Positions 18,101 to 27,129 of a stretch of 64,000 bases of DNA are shown here, piece after piece (the first letter of the stretch is position 1; every line of letters begins with the position of its first letter). The stretch comes from Pseudomonadales bacterium (GTDB lineage: Bacteria; Pseudomonadota; Gammaproteobacteria; Pseudomonadales; Ketobacteraceae). The DNA lies in the NCBI GenBank assembly GCA_002701845.1, contig NZXG01000059.1:62001-126000 (forward strand). The letters are read 5' to 3'. The position numbers and the translations under genes are program-made. Under the pieces are notes generated by a model that ran no database searches, was not told where the DNA came from, and saw only the letters and a program-made list of their open reading frames with translations.

Positions 18101-19062
18101 TCCGCCACCTGACGGATATCCCGCTCCCCCGCCAGAAACACCAGTACATCCCCCGGCCGGTGACCGGCCCGGCCCGCGCGTTCCAGCTGCTGGATTTCTT
18201 CCAGTGCCTGCAGGATGCCGGCTTCAAGCTGACCTTCTTCATCCGCCACGGCGGCATCATCAGGCTCGCGGTCATCCATTGTCAGGGGACGATAAAGAAT
18301 CTCCACCGGATAGGTGCGTCCGGACACTTCCAGTACCGGGGCAGCGTTAAAAAACCGGGAAAAACGCCAGTGGTCGATGGTGGCGGAGGTAATGATCAGT
18401 TTCAGGTCGCGGCGTTTACTCAGCAGCTGTTTGAGAAAACCCAGCAGAAAGTCAATGTTAAGACTGCGCTCGTGGGCCTCATCGATAATGATGACGTCGT
18501 ATTGATTGAGAAAGCGATCCCGGGCCACTTCCGCCAGCAACATACCGTCAGTCATTAACTTGATATAGCTGGAGGGGGATACCTGATCCTGAAACCGGAT
18601 TTTATAACCCACTGCAGCCCCGATAGTGGAGTGCAGCTCATCTGCCAGCCGCTGGGCCACGGATCGGGCCGCCAGCCGCCGGGGCTGGGTGTGACCGATT
18701 AAACCGGTGATCCCCAGACCCGCTTCCAGGCACAGCTTGGGGATCTGGGTGGTTTTGCCGGACCCGGTTTCCCCGGCAATGATCACCACCTGGTGGTCGC
18801 GGATGGCGTCAATAATCTCATCCCGACGGGCGCTGACCGGCAGTGAAGCGGGATATTCCAACGACGGAAGGTTGGCGGCGCGCTCAGCGGCACGCTGCCG
18901 GGAGGCTTCCACAGCGGCCAACAGTTGTGACCACTGCGTCTCATTGGACTGACTCTCCGCCGACTGCACCATCTGCTGTAGCCGACGGTTCAGGCGATGC
19001 CGGTCCGCGCTCATGCAATGGCGGATCTGGACGCGCAACGCTGTAATGGAATCCGAATTCAC
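15139..19062 (-). CDS. hrpA: ATP-dependent RNA helicase HrpA
   Basis: 1307-residue DEAH-box helicase, the usual length of HrpA, which resolves stalled ribosomes or processes mRNA. Walker A is GETGSGKTTQIPK, motif II IIIDEAHERSLNIDF, motif III SATID, and the C-terminal motifs VLATNVAETSVTVPNIGYVIDPG and QRAGRCGR follow. Helicase-associated and OB-fold regions and a long DUF3418 C-terminal region complete it. The start at 19062 (MNSDSITALRVQIRHC) gives the short helical N-terminus typical of the family. A candidate -10 (TACAAT) lies upstream on the minus strand, without a good -35. Confidence 0.96.
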   Translation of the reverse strand: MNSDSITALRVQIRHCMSADRHRLNRRLQQMVQSAESQSNETQWSQLLAAVEASRQRAAERAANLPSLEYPASLPVSARRDEIIDAIRDHQVVIIAGETGSGKTTQIPKLCLEAGLGITGLIGHTQPRRLAARSVAQRLADELHSTIGAAVGYKIRFQDQVSPSSYIKLMTDGMLLAEVARDRFLNQYDVIIIDEAHERSLNIDFLLGFLKQLLSKRRDLKLIITSATIDHWRFSRFFNAAPVLEVSGRTYPVEILYRPLTMDDREPDDAAVADEEGQLEAGILQALEEIQQLERAGRAGHRPGDVLVFLAGERDIRQVAETLRRRGPPQLDILPLYSRLSNAEQNRVFQSHSGRRVVLATNVAETSVTVPNIGYVIDPGLARISRYSVRSKVQRLPIEPVSQASANQRAGRCGRVADGVCFRLYSEADFLARGEFTEPEILRTNLASVILQMQGLKLGDIARFPFLDAPDSRLINDGYRLLEELGAVDRKRRITPLGRTLLQFPVDPRIARMLVAANDLNCLRELLIIASGLSVQEPWLRPHDRRGAADEALRGFQHEDSDFLTYLAIWEQSETQKTQLTNRRYRRWLLDHFLSYLRIREWQDVYRQLKQMAHQQGWRENAEPARYEEIHKAILAGLLSHVAQKDDKRDYLAARNRPVTLFPGSTLSSRRPPWVVCAELVETQKVYARVAARIEPQWVEQVGAGLLKHSYFEPHWEKKQAATVAYRQTSLFGLVINPRQRVNYSQIDPVRCRELFIQHALVLQEYDTQAPYARHNRQLMADLEYLERKSRRRDILIDDLSLYGLFDAVIPPQVVNGKSFETWRKQAEQENPRVLFLSREQLLQSPTDDIQQWAFPDAVPVEGGRIKIDYQFDPGRERDGLTILVPVTLINQVDEAKLEWLVPGLELEKCVALIKSLPKTLRKHFVPAPDFARAFLATNPDRNRSLKRQLAEFLRSRKAVDISGQSWDESVLPLHLRANLKVTDADGKLLQQGRDIQQIKQSLQGEFQQSVQQLVAGDMDQRSYDHWAFGDIPEVYERRQAGARVKAYPALVAKPDGVALQLMDSAFRARLATEQGLLRLCLLALPQQVRYLKKHHGLADAVAIKYAPFGDRKSLEQGVVELAFYRAFVAGREPVRSEAAFQQRLQEGKGRLAGAATEINALVGEILARHHEISSLLNQDQSPAKAITREDIHRQLARLFPDQWLRQVPYGALLDYPRYLEAIGVRWQRLQGKIERDRQLSEELESLWQQYLERRHRHQREGGQDEALEQWRWALEEYRVSLFAQGIKTPYPVSHKRLQKLWQQVAP

Positions 19063-19134
19063 GCCAGTCCCTCATGGTTCATGGCGCCGCATTGTAACCA
19101 AAATCCCGTCGCGCTGCAGAGCGACAATTCCGGG

Positions 19135-20799
19135 CTATTGACCCCGCAGCTCCCGCCGCAGAATCTTGCCTACGTTGGTCTTCGGTAACTCGCTGCGGAA
19201 CTCCACATGCTTGGGCATCTTATAGCCGGTAAGGTTCTCGCGGCAGTGGGTCAGTACATCGTCCGCCGTCAGCCGTTCATGGGCCTTGACCACAAACAGT
19301 TTCACCGCCTCGCCACTCTTGTCGTCCGGGACCCCCACAGCAGCGCATTCCACCACGTCGGGATGGGCGCTGGCGACGTCCTCCACTTCGTTGGGATACA
19401 CGTTAAAACCGGACACCAGAATCATATCCTTCTTGCGATCCACAATACGCAGATAACCGTCTTCCTGAATCAGGGCCACATCACCGGTTTTCAGCCATTC
19501 GCCGTCCTTGGTCATGGTCTCGCGGGTGGCCTCCTCCCGCTGCCAGTAACCTTTCATCACCTGGGGGCCACGGACGCAGAGCTCACCGCTTTCACCCAGT
19601 GGCAGTTCTTTTTCTTCTTCATCCACTATTTTCACGTCAGTGCCCGGTACCGGTATGCCGATGGTGCCCACCTGAATGGCCCCCGGCGGGTTAACGCAGA
19701 CCACCGGCGAGGTTTCCGTCATTCCAAAGCCTTCGGCGATGCGATTGCCGGTAATGGATTCCCACTGCTCGGCCACGGATTTCTGCAATGCCATACCACC
19801 GGCAATGGTCAGCTTGAGGCCGCTGAAATCCAGGGATTTAAAATCGGGATGATTCATCAGTGCCACGAACAGGGTGTTCAAACCGGAAAAGCAGGTGAAA
19901 CGATGATTGCCCAGCTCTTTGATAAAGGCCGGTATATCCCTTGGGTTGGTGATCAAAACATTCAACGCACCGTGAGACATCATGCCCAGACAATTCACGG
20001 TGAATGAAAAAATATGATAGAGCGGCAAAGGGGTAATCGCCACCTCCTGCCCCGGACGCAAAGTCCGCAGGATAAAATCCATTTGCAGCATATTGGCCAC
20101 CAGGTTGCGGTGGGTCAGCATGGCCCCCTTGGCCACGCCGGTGGTACCGCCAGTGTACTGCAGTACAGCAATGTCGTCAGGCTTGGGAGCAGCGGTCTGC
20201 TGGTAGGTGGCGGCCCGGCCCCGGGTCATGGCGGTCACAAAGGGCACCGCGTTTTTAATGGTGAAGTCCGGCACCATTTTTTTCACCCGCTTAATGACGA
20301 AATTCATCAACAGCCGTTTCAGGGTGGGCTGCATATCCGCCACCTGGGTCACGATCACATGTTTGATCCCGGTTTTGGGCAGAACATCGGCCACCGCGTC
20401 ACCGAAGTTGGCCAACACCACCAGGGCCTTGCAGCCGGCATCATTGAATTGATGTTCCATTTCCCGGGTGGTGTACATGGGGTTGGTGTTCACCACCACC
20501 AATCCGGCCCGCATGGCGCCGAACACGGCAATGGGATACTGGATCAGATTCGGCATCTGAATGGCGATGCGGTCACCGGGCTGCAGGCTGGTAAAAGTCT
20601 GCAGGTAGGCGGCAAAGTCGGCGCTCAGTTTGTCCAGTTCACCATAGCTGATGATGACGCCCATATTGTGGAAAGCCGGCCGGTCGGCAAATTTTCTGCA
20701 GGCGTTCTCGAACACGTCCAGCACGGATTCGTAGGTGCCGAAATCCAACTGATCGCTAACCCCTTCGGGATATTTGTCGGTCCAGATCTTGTCTACCAT
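19135..20799 (-). CDS. fadD: Long-chain acyl-CoA synthetase
   Basis: 554-residue AMP-forming ligase that activates long-chain fatty acids to acyl-CoA at the inner membrane. The P-loop motif YTGGTTGVAKGAMLTHRN, the adenylate motif EGFGMTETSPVVCVNP, the GEWLKTGDVALIQEDGYLRIVDRKKDMI block and the C-terminal lysine region (PKTNVGKILRRELR) are intact. Length and sequence fit FadD. It lies upstream of hrpA on the same strand, with a small hairpin (GTCGC/GCGAC) between. No FadR or PsrA box was recognised upstream. It would supply substrate to the acyl-CoA dehydrogenase at 37 kb and ETF-QO at 49 kb. Confidence 0.95.
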   Translation of the reverse strand: MVDKIWTDKYPEGVSDQLDFGTYESVLDVFENACRKFADRPAFHNMGVIISYGELDKLSADFAAYLQTFTSLQPGDRIAIQMPNLIQYPIAVFGAMRAGLVVVNTNPMYTTREMEHQFNDAGCKALVVLANFGDAVADVLPKTGIKHVIVTQVADMQPTLKRLLMNFVIKRVKKMVPDFTIKNAVPFVTAMTRGRAATYQQTAAPKPDDIAVLQYTGGTTGVAKGAMLTHRNLVANMLQMDFILRTLRPGQEVAITPLPLYHIFSFTVNCLGMMSHGALNVLITNPRDIPAFIKELGNHRFTCFSGLNTLFVALMNHPDFKSLDFSGLKLTIAGGMALQKSVAEQWESITGNRIAEGFGMTETSPVVCVNPPGAIQVGTIGIPVPGTDVKIVDEEEKELPLGESGELCVRGPQVMKGYWQREEATRETMTKDGEWLKTGDVALIQEDGYLRIVDRKKDMILVSGFNVYPNEVEDVASAHPDVVECAAVGVPDDKSGEAVKLFVVKAHERLTADDVLTHCRENLTGYKMPKHVEFRSELPKTNVGKILRRELRGQ

Positions 20800-20921
20800 T
20801 AGTGTCTTCCCCGGCTGTTTCGGATGGTTTTTGTTGACTTGGGCACAACCGCCTCAAAGGGGCAAAAGATTACCAGTTTTGTTGCATCCGGGCCAGATTT
20901 TAACCGCGCTCGGCACCGGTT

Positions 20922-21779
20922 TCAGGGCGAGTTCAGCCGCCAATCATAACGAAACCGGACTTTACCGCTGTGACCAGACAGTCGTCGCCGCAAGTCCGGA
21001 TCAGCGTATTGCATCAGGTGCTCCATCACCCCCTGCCGGTTACCGCCAAAGTCTTCCTGGAACCAGTCATAAATGGAAGACAGGTATAATGTATCTGCTT
21101 GCAAACTCACCCCTCGGGGGTGATTGATAAACTGGCGGGCACCCTGTTCCAGCAAACGCTCGGTGTTGGCGGCGGTGTAGGCGTCCGGGGCCAGGTTGGG
21201 ACAACCCACACTGGCACAGTTCACGCCATAGTGGATGCGGTTGTCCTGCCAGACGGGTCGCAGTATACGATGTTCGATAGCGTCGAGACTTAGGTCCTTG
21301 CCGGACACCACCACCAGCTCCTGGCCCCAGGGGCCGAAAGAAAACCAGCCGAACTCAATGTCGCGAATGGATGCCACCGGGTAGTGGTCCAGCACCAGTT
21401 TAACCGTCAGCGCGTTGTAGAGGTTTATCCAAAACGCTTTTTGTTCCGCCCGGGGGTAGTGGCGGATGTCCACCGCCTGCAGCTGCTCAAGATAACCCGC
21501 CAGGCGGTCCCGGTCGGAAGCGGTCACTGCCTGATAATCAAAACGGGTCACCGGTGGCTGACCATCCACCCGCAAATAACGATCAAGGATTGCCTGCCAG
21601 GCGCTGTGATCCACCTGTTGAGTGTTGCTGGGGTTGTGCTGCTGCCAGTAGGGCCAGAGTTCGGCCTTGGGCGCCGCCGCTGCCGGACCGGCAACCAGCA
21701 GCCAGGTCAGCAACCACAGCGGCGGCAGCCACCAGCCGCGCCGGCACCAGCCCATTGACAGCCTGTATGTGTGTTCCAT
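20922..21779 (-). CDS. DUF547 domain exported protein
   Basis: 285 residues from the ATG at 21779; an ATG at 21791 and the longer frame to 22007, which overlaps the divergent gene, are less likely. The N-terminus is a signal peptide (LPPLWLLTWLLVAGPAAAA). The DUF547 core is plain: KAFWINLYNALTVKLVLDHYP, FSFGPWGQELVVVSGKDLSLDAIEHRILRP, IHYGVNCASVGCPNLAPDAY. The Cys-containing motif GVNCASVGCP is conserved in the family and may be catalytic; no function is established. Only 39 bases separate its start from that of the divergent flavoprotein gene, so both promoters must overlap each other's 5' ends. Confidence 0.88.
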   Translation of the reverse strand: MEHTYRLSMGWCRRGWWLPPLWLLTWLLVAGPAAAAPKAELWPYWQQHNPSNTQQVDHSAWQAILDRYLRVDGQPPVTRFDYQAVTASDRDRLAGYLEQLQAVDIRHYPRAEQKAFWINLYNALTVKLVLDHYPVASIRDIEFGWFSFGPWGQELVVVSGKDLSLDAIEHRILRPVWQDNRIHYGVNCASVGCPNLAPDAYTAANTERLLEQGARQFINHPRGVSLQADTLYLSSIYDWFQEDFGGNRQGVMEHLMQYADPDLRRRLSGHSGKVRFRYDWRLNSP

Positions 21780-21818
21780 AGTTATAAGCATATAGCATTC
21801 TGATGCGGGAGTGGGATT

Positions 21819-23375
21819 ATGCAGAGCGGACGGCAGGCGGTTGATGTGCTGGTGGTGGGAGGTGGCATCAGCGGTGCCGCCGTGGCCGCGGAATGCGCCA
21901 GCCGGGGCCTGTCGACCCTGCTCTGTGAACGCGACGATGTGGGCGGTGTCAGCTCTTCCCATTCCGATCAGATTATTCCCGGCGCTTTGCATTTTCTCCG
22001 TCATCACAACTTACCCTATTTCAATAAGGTGAGCAAAGAGAAGGCGCTCCTGCGTCAGCGGGCGCCCCATCTGTGCCGGGAGCTGAACCTGGTGGACGTG
22101 CCGGAACCCGGCGGTGGTCGCTCCCCCGCCAGCCGCCTGTGGATGTGGTTATTCCACCATTGGCTGGCGGGGGCCGAACCCGCCGGAGTGCTCCAGCGCT
22201 GTCCCACCTCAGAGCAATTGCAGCCGTTACGCCGACCTGAAGCGGGCCCCCTGCTGCTGCGGGAGTGGCTGGTGGACACTGCCCGCCTGGTGATCGAGAA
22301 CCTGGTGTGGGCCAGGGAGTCCGGCGCCCGGATTCTGCCGCATACCGAAGTGCTCGGCGCCCGGCGTCAGCAGGGATTGTGGGAGGTGACCCTGGGGACA
22401 GGGCCGAGCCAGAGGACCCAGTGTGCCCGCTGCGTGGTCAATGCGGGCGGCGCTCAAGTGAACCAGGTACTCCTCAGTTTTCCGGAGGTACGCAGCCGTT
22501 GCCGCATTGGCCTGAAACGGAAACACTTTGTCCTGCTGGCCAAGTGGTATCCCGGGGATCAGGGTTATGTCTTCCAGACCGTGGGCGCGCCGCTGCGGGT
22601 CACGCCGTTGCCGGATCACTATTGTATGGTGTCGCAGGTATGCGAACCCAGCAGCGCCGAACATGGCAGTTCGGCCCGTGACCTGGGGACCCGGACCCTC
22701 CTGGAGACGCTCAGTGGCTTTTTCGCGCGGTCCTTTTCCAGCGCCGATGTGATCAGCGATTACCTGCTGCAGCAACCCTTCTACTGTGATGACGGGGACC
22801 CGGTCTCGGATCAACTGGAGGATTACGCCCTGGACCTGGACTGCGGAGATGGTCGTTCACCATTGGTGTCGGTGTTTGGGGGCAGTTTTGCCACCCATCA
22901 CGCCATGGCCCGTGAGGTAGTGGAATTGTTGGCCCCGTATTTGCATCCCCTGCCTGCGGGGGCGCCGGAAATCACTCCATTGCCGGGGGGACGCCTGCAT
23001 TCGCTATCGCCGGAAGGCTTTATCCTGGACCTGGCCGCCCGCTATCCCTGGTTGCCCAGTGGCCTGTTGCGGCGCTACTGCTGCACTTATGGAGCCAGGG
23101 CCCGGGACCTGCTGGAGGGATGTGACTGCCTGGCGGATCTGGGGCCGGAACTGACCCCGGGTCTTTATCAGCGGGAGGCGGAATTTCTGGTGCAGACTGA
23201 GTGGGTAAGGGACAGCCGGGATCTGCTGTGGCGTCGCACTCGTTTGGGGCTCTGCACCACGGCCGCGCAGCGGCAACAGCTGGATACCTGGATCCAGGGC
23301 TATTTGACCTCCTCAACCGCCTTACAAGACTATATAATGACTAACTCAAAGCAGGGTAACCGGTCACTGCATTAA
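21819..23375 (+). CDS. GlpD-like FAD-dependent oxidoreductase
   Basis: 518 residues. The dinucleotide-binding motif VDVLVVGGGISGAAVAAECASRG is at residues 7-30, followed by the GlpD-like segment SSSHSDQIIPGALHFLRHH. In true glycerol-3-phosphate dehydrogenases this reads close to SSSRSTKLIHGGLRYLE, so the substrate region has diverged. The C-terminal GlpD-like helical domain is present (TYGARARDLLEGC, EFLVQTEWVRDSRDLLWRRTRLGL). It probably oxidises glycerol 3-phosphate or a related compound and passes electrons to quinone, but the substrate is uncertain. A lipase-like hydrolase gene follows 34 bases later, which suggests a lipid or glycerol context. Confidence 0.83.
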   Translation: MQSGRQAVDVLVVGGGISGAAVAAECASRGLSTLLCERDDVGGVSSSHSDQIIPGALHFLRHHNLPYFNKVSKEKALLRQRAPHLCRELNLVDVPEPGGGRSPASRLWMWLFHHWLAGAEPAGVLQRCPTSEQLQPLRRPEAGPLLLREWLVDTARLVIENLVWARESGARILPHTEVLGARRQQGLWEVTLGTGPSQRTQCARCVVNAGGAQVNQVLLSFPEVRSRCRIGLKRKHFVLLAKWYPGDQGYVFQTVGAPLRVTPLPDHYCMVSQVCEPSSAEHGSSARDLGTRTLLETLSGFFARSFSSADVISDYLLQQPFYCDDGDPVSDQLEDYALDLDCGDGRSPLVSVFGGSFATHHAMAREVVELLAPYLHPLPAGAPEITPLPGGRLHSLSPEGFILDLAARYPWLPSGLLRRYCCTYGARARDLLEGCDCLADLGPELTPGLYQREAEFLVQTEWVRDSRDLLWRRTRLGLCTTAAQRQQLDTWIQGYLTSSTALQDYIMTNSKQGNRSLH

Positions 23376-23409
23376 GCAGCGGGCCGCCGCCAACCCGAGG
23401 GAGAACAGC

Positions 23410-24384
23410 ATGCAAGCCGAACAGTTCTATCTTAGCGGCGTCGATGGACACGACATTTTTGTGCGCAAATGGCAGCGTCCGGACGCTTCCCCGGCGGGGA
23501 TCGTTCACCTCAACCATGGCATGGCTGAACACAGTGCCCGGTACGAACCCATCGCCGATTTGCTGACAGCGGCGGGCTATGTGGTTTACGCCCACGATCA
23601 CCGCGGCCATGGGCACTCCATTCCCCAGGGGGGGCTGGTGGGCCACTATGCGGACAACAACGGCTGGCGCCTGGTGCTGGCGGACGTGGGCACGGTTAAC
23701 CGGCATATTCGCCAACAACACCCGCAACTGCCACTGGTACTGCTGGGCCACAGCATGGGCTCGTTTATCGCCCAGGGTTATTGCATTGAGCAGGGACACA
23801 CGGTGCAGGCGGTGGTGCTCTCAGGTTCCGGCTACACCAGCCCTGCGGGGCTGCGCGCCCCCCGCATGCTGATTCGTCTGGAGAAGCTGCGCAGCGGGCC
23901 CATGGGTCGCAGTCCGCTGATTGATAATCAGACGTTCTCCAGCTTCAACCGCCAGATCGAAAATCCCCGCACCGAAGCGGACTGGCTCACCCGACATCCC
24001 ATGGAAGTGGACAAGTACCTGGCCGACCCACTTTGTGGTTTCCTCTGCACCAACCAGATGTGGCAGGATCTGATCAGCGGCCTGGATACCCTGAGCCGGG
24101 AACGCAATTTGCGAAGTATACCGGATCAGTTGCCGTTTTACCTGACGTCCGGAGAGCGGGATCCGCTGTCCTACCATCGCTCCCAACACCGGGTGAACAA
24201 GCTGGCGGATCATCTGCGGGCTGCGGGTCAGAATGACGTCACGGTAAAACTCTACGAAAACGGACGGCATGAAATATTCAACGAGTTGAACCGGGAAGAG
24301 GTGGTCAATGATCTGCTGAGCTGGATGGAGTCCCGCCTGGAGCAGCAATCGCCGCTGCGGGCCGCCGCAGGCGCGGGCGCCTGA
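23410..24384 (+). CDS. Alpha/beta hydrolase, monoacylglycerol-lipase-like
   Basis: 324 residues of the serine aminopeptidase S33/monoacylglycerol lipase type. The early strand VHLNHGMAEHSARY holds the oxyanion region, VYAHDHRGHGHS is typical of lysophospholipases, and the nucleophile elbow is LLGHSMGSF. The acid is in LTSGERDPLS and the histidine in YENGRHEIFNE, so the triad is complete. No signal peptide is seen, so it is cytoplasmic or membrane-associated. It follows the GlpD-like gene and may be co-transcribed. Together they could split monoacylglycerols and then use the glycerol product; that link is inference. Confidence 0.88.
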   Translation: MQAEQFYLSGVDGHDIFVRKWQRPDASPAGIVHLNHGMAEHSARYEPIADLLTAAGYVVYAHDHRGHGHSIPQGGLVGHYADNNGWRLVLADVGTVNRHIRQQHPQLPLVLLGHSMGSFIAQGYCIEQGHTVQAVVLSGSGYTSPAGLRAPRMLIRLEKLRSGPMGRSPLIDNQTFSSFNRQIENPRTEADWLTRHPMEVDKYLADPLCGFLCTNQMWQDLISGLDTLSRERNLRSIPDQLPFYLTSGERDPLSYHRSQHRVNKLADHLRAAGQNDVTVKLYENGRHEIFNELNREEVVNDLLSWMESRLEQQSPLRAAAGAGA

Positions 24385-24472
24385 TGAAATTCTAAAAATC
24401 CGTTACATTTAATCGCTACCCTCCCCGTTGGCAGCCCGCTAAGATCGGTGCAAATTCATCAGGGAGTGAGCT

Positions 24473-24949
24473 ATGTCCAATCTGGAAAACGTCCCGTTCG
24501 ACGAGCTGGAAGTGGGAATGACCGCAAGCTACACCAAATCGGTCTCTCAGGACGACATCAAACTTTTCGCCATTCTTTCCGGGGATACCAACCCCATCCA
24601 CCTGGACGAGGAATACGCGCGTACCACGCCGTTTGAGGGTTGCATTGCCCACGGTGCCCTTTGTGCCATCATCATCAGTGCCGCGGTAGCCACCAAGTTT
24701 CCGGGCCCGGGCAGTATTTACGCCGGGCAGGAAATGCGCTTCAAGAAACCGGTGCGGCCCGGGGATACCCTCACCGCCCACTTAAAGCTGGTGGAAAAAA
24801 AGCGCCGGGGTAACATCGTGCTGATCGATAATCTGATCGAAAACCAGAATGGCGAAACCGTGTTCACAGGGCTATCCACGGTGGTGGCCCCCACGGAAAA
24901 AGTGGTGGCCACGCCGGTGGAACTGCCCCGGGTGGAACTGGTGGACTGA
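24473..24949 (+). CDS. MaoC-like (R)-enoyl-CoA hydratase
   Basis: 158-residue hot-dog fold protein. The hydratase-2 signature is present: DDIKLFAILSGDTNPIHLDEEYA, with the catalytic Asp and His, followed by FEGCIAHGALCAIIISA. The single-domain size fits PhaJ-like hydratases, which convert enoyl-CoA from beta-oxidation to (R)-3-hydroxyacyl-CoA for polyester or lipid synthesis. The ATG at 24473 is preceded by GGGAGTGA. It stands alone between the lipase and the convergent VWA gene; there is no polyester synthase gene in the window, so the pathway is open. Confidence 0.88.
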   Translation: MSNLENVPFDELEVGMTASYTKSVSQDDIKLFAILSGDTNPIHLDEEYARTTPFEGCIAHGALCAIIISAAVATKFPGPGSIYAGQEMRFKKPVRPGDTLTAHLKLVEKKRRGNIVLIDNLIENQNGETVFTGLSTVVAPTEKVVATPVELPRVELVD

Positions 24950-24956
24950 CGGTTTC

Positions 24957-26132
24957 CTAACGGGCCAGGTAGCGCATACCCTCTTCCAGCCCGTGCAGGG
25001 TCAGGGGGTACATCTTGTTGTCAACCAGTTTACGGGTCCACTGCAGGGAGGTGGTGTAGTCCCAGGTGGATTCCGGCTCCGGATTGAGCCAGATCACTTT
25101 CTCAAAATGATCCTTGATCCGCCGCATCCAGGTTTCACCGGTTTCCTCGTTCCAGTGTTCGACGCTGCCCCCCACGGAGCTGATTTCATAGGGCGACATG
25201 GTGGCATCCCCCACAAAAATCACCCGATAATCGCTGCTGTAGGTATGCAGCAGATCCCAGGTATGGGTGCGGTCCCCCCAGCGGCGGTTGTTGTCGCGCC
25301 AAACCCCTTCGTAGAGGAAATTATGGAAGTAGTAATACTCCATATGCTTGAACTCCGCCCGACAGGCCGAGAACAGCTCCTCACAGGTTTTCACATAGGG
25401 GTCCATGGAACCGCCCACGTCGAAGAACAACAATACTTTGACGCCGTTGCGTCGTTCCGGCACCATTTTGATATCCAGAAAACCGGCGTTTTTCGCGGTG
25501 GAGGAAATGGTGTCATCAATATCCAGCTGATCCGGCATGCCCTCGCGGGTGAACTTGCGCAGCCGGCGCAGCGCCATCTTGATATTACGCACCCCCAGCT
25601 CCACGGAATCATCCAGATTACGATACTGGCGCTTTTCCCACACCTTAACCGCCTTACCGGTGCGCCCGGGCCCGGCCATGCGAAAGCCCGCCGGGTTCTG
25701 ACCGTAGGCGCCAAATGGCGAGGTGCCACCGGTGCCGATCATTTTGTTACCGCCCTGGTGCCGCTTATTCTGCTCTTCCAGGCGCTTTTTAAACTCTTCC
25801 ATGAGTTTGTCCAGGTCACCCAGTTGCTGCAGTTTCTCGTACTCTTCCTTGCTCAGGGTTTTTTCGATTTCCTTACGCAGCCAGTCATCCGGAATCATGG
25901 CATCCAGCATATCGTCCAGCACTTCCAGGCCGTCAAAATATTTCTTGAACGCCTGATCGAATTTATCGAAGTGCTTTTCGTCTTTCACCATTACCGTACG
26001 TGACAGGTAATAGAATTGTTCCATATCCGCATACACCGTGCGCTGTTGCAGCGCCGCCAGCAGATCCAGATATTCCCGGATGCTGACGGGGACCTTGCCC
26101 CGGTGCAGCTCGAAGAAGAAATCGATCAGCAT
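24957..26132 (-). CDS. CoxE-like VWA domain protein
   Basis: 391 residues. The N-terminal third is helical and charged (EKTLSKEEYEKLQQLGDLDKLMEEFKKRLEE), then comes a glycine-rich linker and a C-terminal von Willebrand A domain. The metal site is VLLFFDVGGSMDPY (DxGxS form), with later RVIFVGDATMSPYEI. VWA proteins of this type (DUF/CoxE-like) work with a MoxR AAA+ ATPase as a metal-inserting or protein-remodelling chaperone. The moxR gene lies two bases upstream on the same strand. The client protein is unknown; no obvious metalloenzyme is beside them. Confidence 0.88.
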   Translation of the reverse strand: MLIDFFFELHRGKVPVSIREYLDLLAALQQRTVYADMEQFYYLSRTVMVKDEKHFDKFDQAFKKYFDGLEVLDDMLDAMIPDDWLRKEIEKTLSKEEYEKLQQLGDLDKLMEEFKKRLEEQNKRHQGGNKMIGTGGTSPFGAYGQNPAGFRMAGPGRTGKAVKVWEKRQYRNLDDSVELGVRNIKMALRRLRKFTREGMPDQLDIDDTISSTAKNAGFLDIKMVPERRNGVKVLLFFDVGGSMDPYVKTCEELFSACRAEFKHMEYYYFHNFLYEGVWRDNNRRWGDRTHTWDLLHTYSSDYRVIFVGDATMSPYEISSVGGSVEHWNEETGETWMRRIKDHFEKVIWLNPEPESTWDYTTSLQWTRKLVDNKMYPLTLHGLEEGMRYLAR

Positions 26133-26134
26133 AA

Positions 26135-26977
26135 TCAGCTCTCACGTCGGTGCATGAATGCCAGGCGCTCCAGCAAATGTACATCCTGTTCGTTCTTCAC
26201 CAGAGCCCCATACAACGGTGGAATTGCGCTCTTGTTGTCGCGATTGCGCAGGACGTCTTCGGGGATATCATCCGCCAACAGCAGCTTCAGCCAATCGATT
26301 AACTCAGAGGTGGAAGGTTTCTTTTTCAGTCCCGGCACTTTGCGCACATCAAAGAACACTTCCATGGCCTCTTTAATCAGCGACTGCTTGATACCCGGGA
26401 AGTGGACCTCCACGATCTGCTGCATGGTTTCCTTGTCCGGAAAATCAATGTAGTGGAAAAAACAGCGGCGCAGGAAGGCATCCGGCAGTTCCTTTTCATT
26501 GTTACTGGTAATAATGACGATGGGGCGCTGGTTGGCGTGAACCATTTGCTGCGTCTCGTAGACATAGAATTCCATCTTATCCAACTCCTGCAGCAGGTCG
26601 TTGGGGAATTCGATGTCCGCTTTATCGATTTCATCGATCAGCAGCACCACCTGTTCGTCCGACTCGAAGGCTTCCCAGAGTTTGCCTTTCTTGATGTAGT
26701 TGCTGATGTCGTGAACCCGGTCATCCCCCAGCTGGGAATCCCGTAACCGGGACACCGCATCGTATTCGTACAGCCCCTGATGGGCCCGGGTGGTGGATTT
26801 GATATGCCATTGAATCAGCTTCAGCCCCAGCCCGGCAGCCACTTCTTCGGCCAGCATGGTTTTGCCGGTGCCAGGCTCGCCCTTGATCAGCAGCGGACGC
26901 TGCAGGTTAATGGCGGCGTTCACCGCCAGCCTGAGCTCGTCGGTGGTAACGTACTTCTCGGTTCCTGTGAATTGCAT
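26135..26977 (-). CDS. MoxR family AAA+ ATPase
   Basis: 280 residues. Walker A is [15 protein letters not shown], Walker B [28 protein letters not shown], sensor 1 [27 protein letters not shown]. The short C-terminal lid fits the MoxR branch. It ends two bases before the VWA gene. A good -10 (TATAAT, minus strand, 27010-27015) lies about 35 bases upstream of the start, with CTGAAT in the -35 region, so the pair has its own promoter. The gene upstream (27130) is also on the minus strand but well separated. Confidence 0.93.
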   Translation of the reverse strand: [280 protein letters not shown]

Positions 26978-27129
26978 AATATTTGCCTTGACTGCGGTTA
27001 AATGGTGCCATTATAAACCAAACCGGCCCCCAATTCAGGGAGCCGGAATGGACAAACCACATACTTTAACCGTCAGCCAGGGCACTGGCCAGGGCCGCAG
27101 GCGCCACCACCGTGGCGGAAATCATCGGT

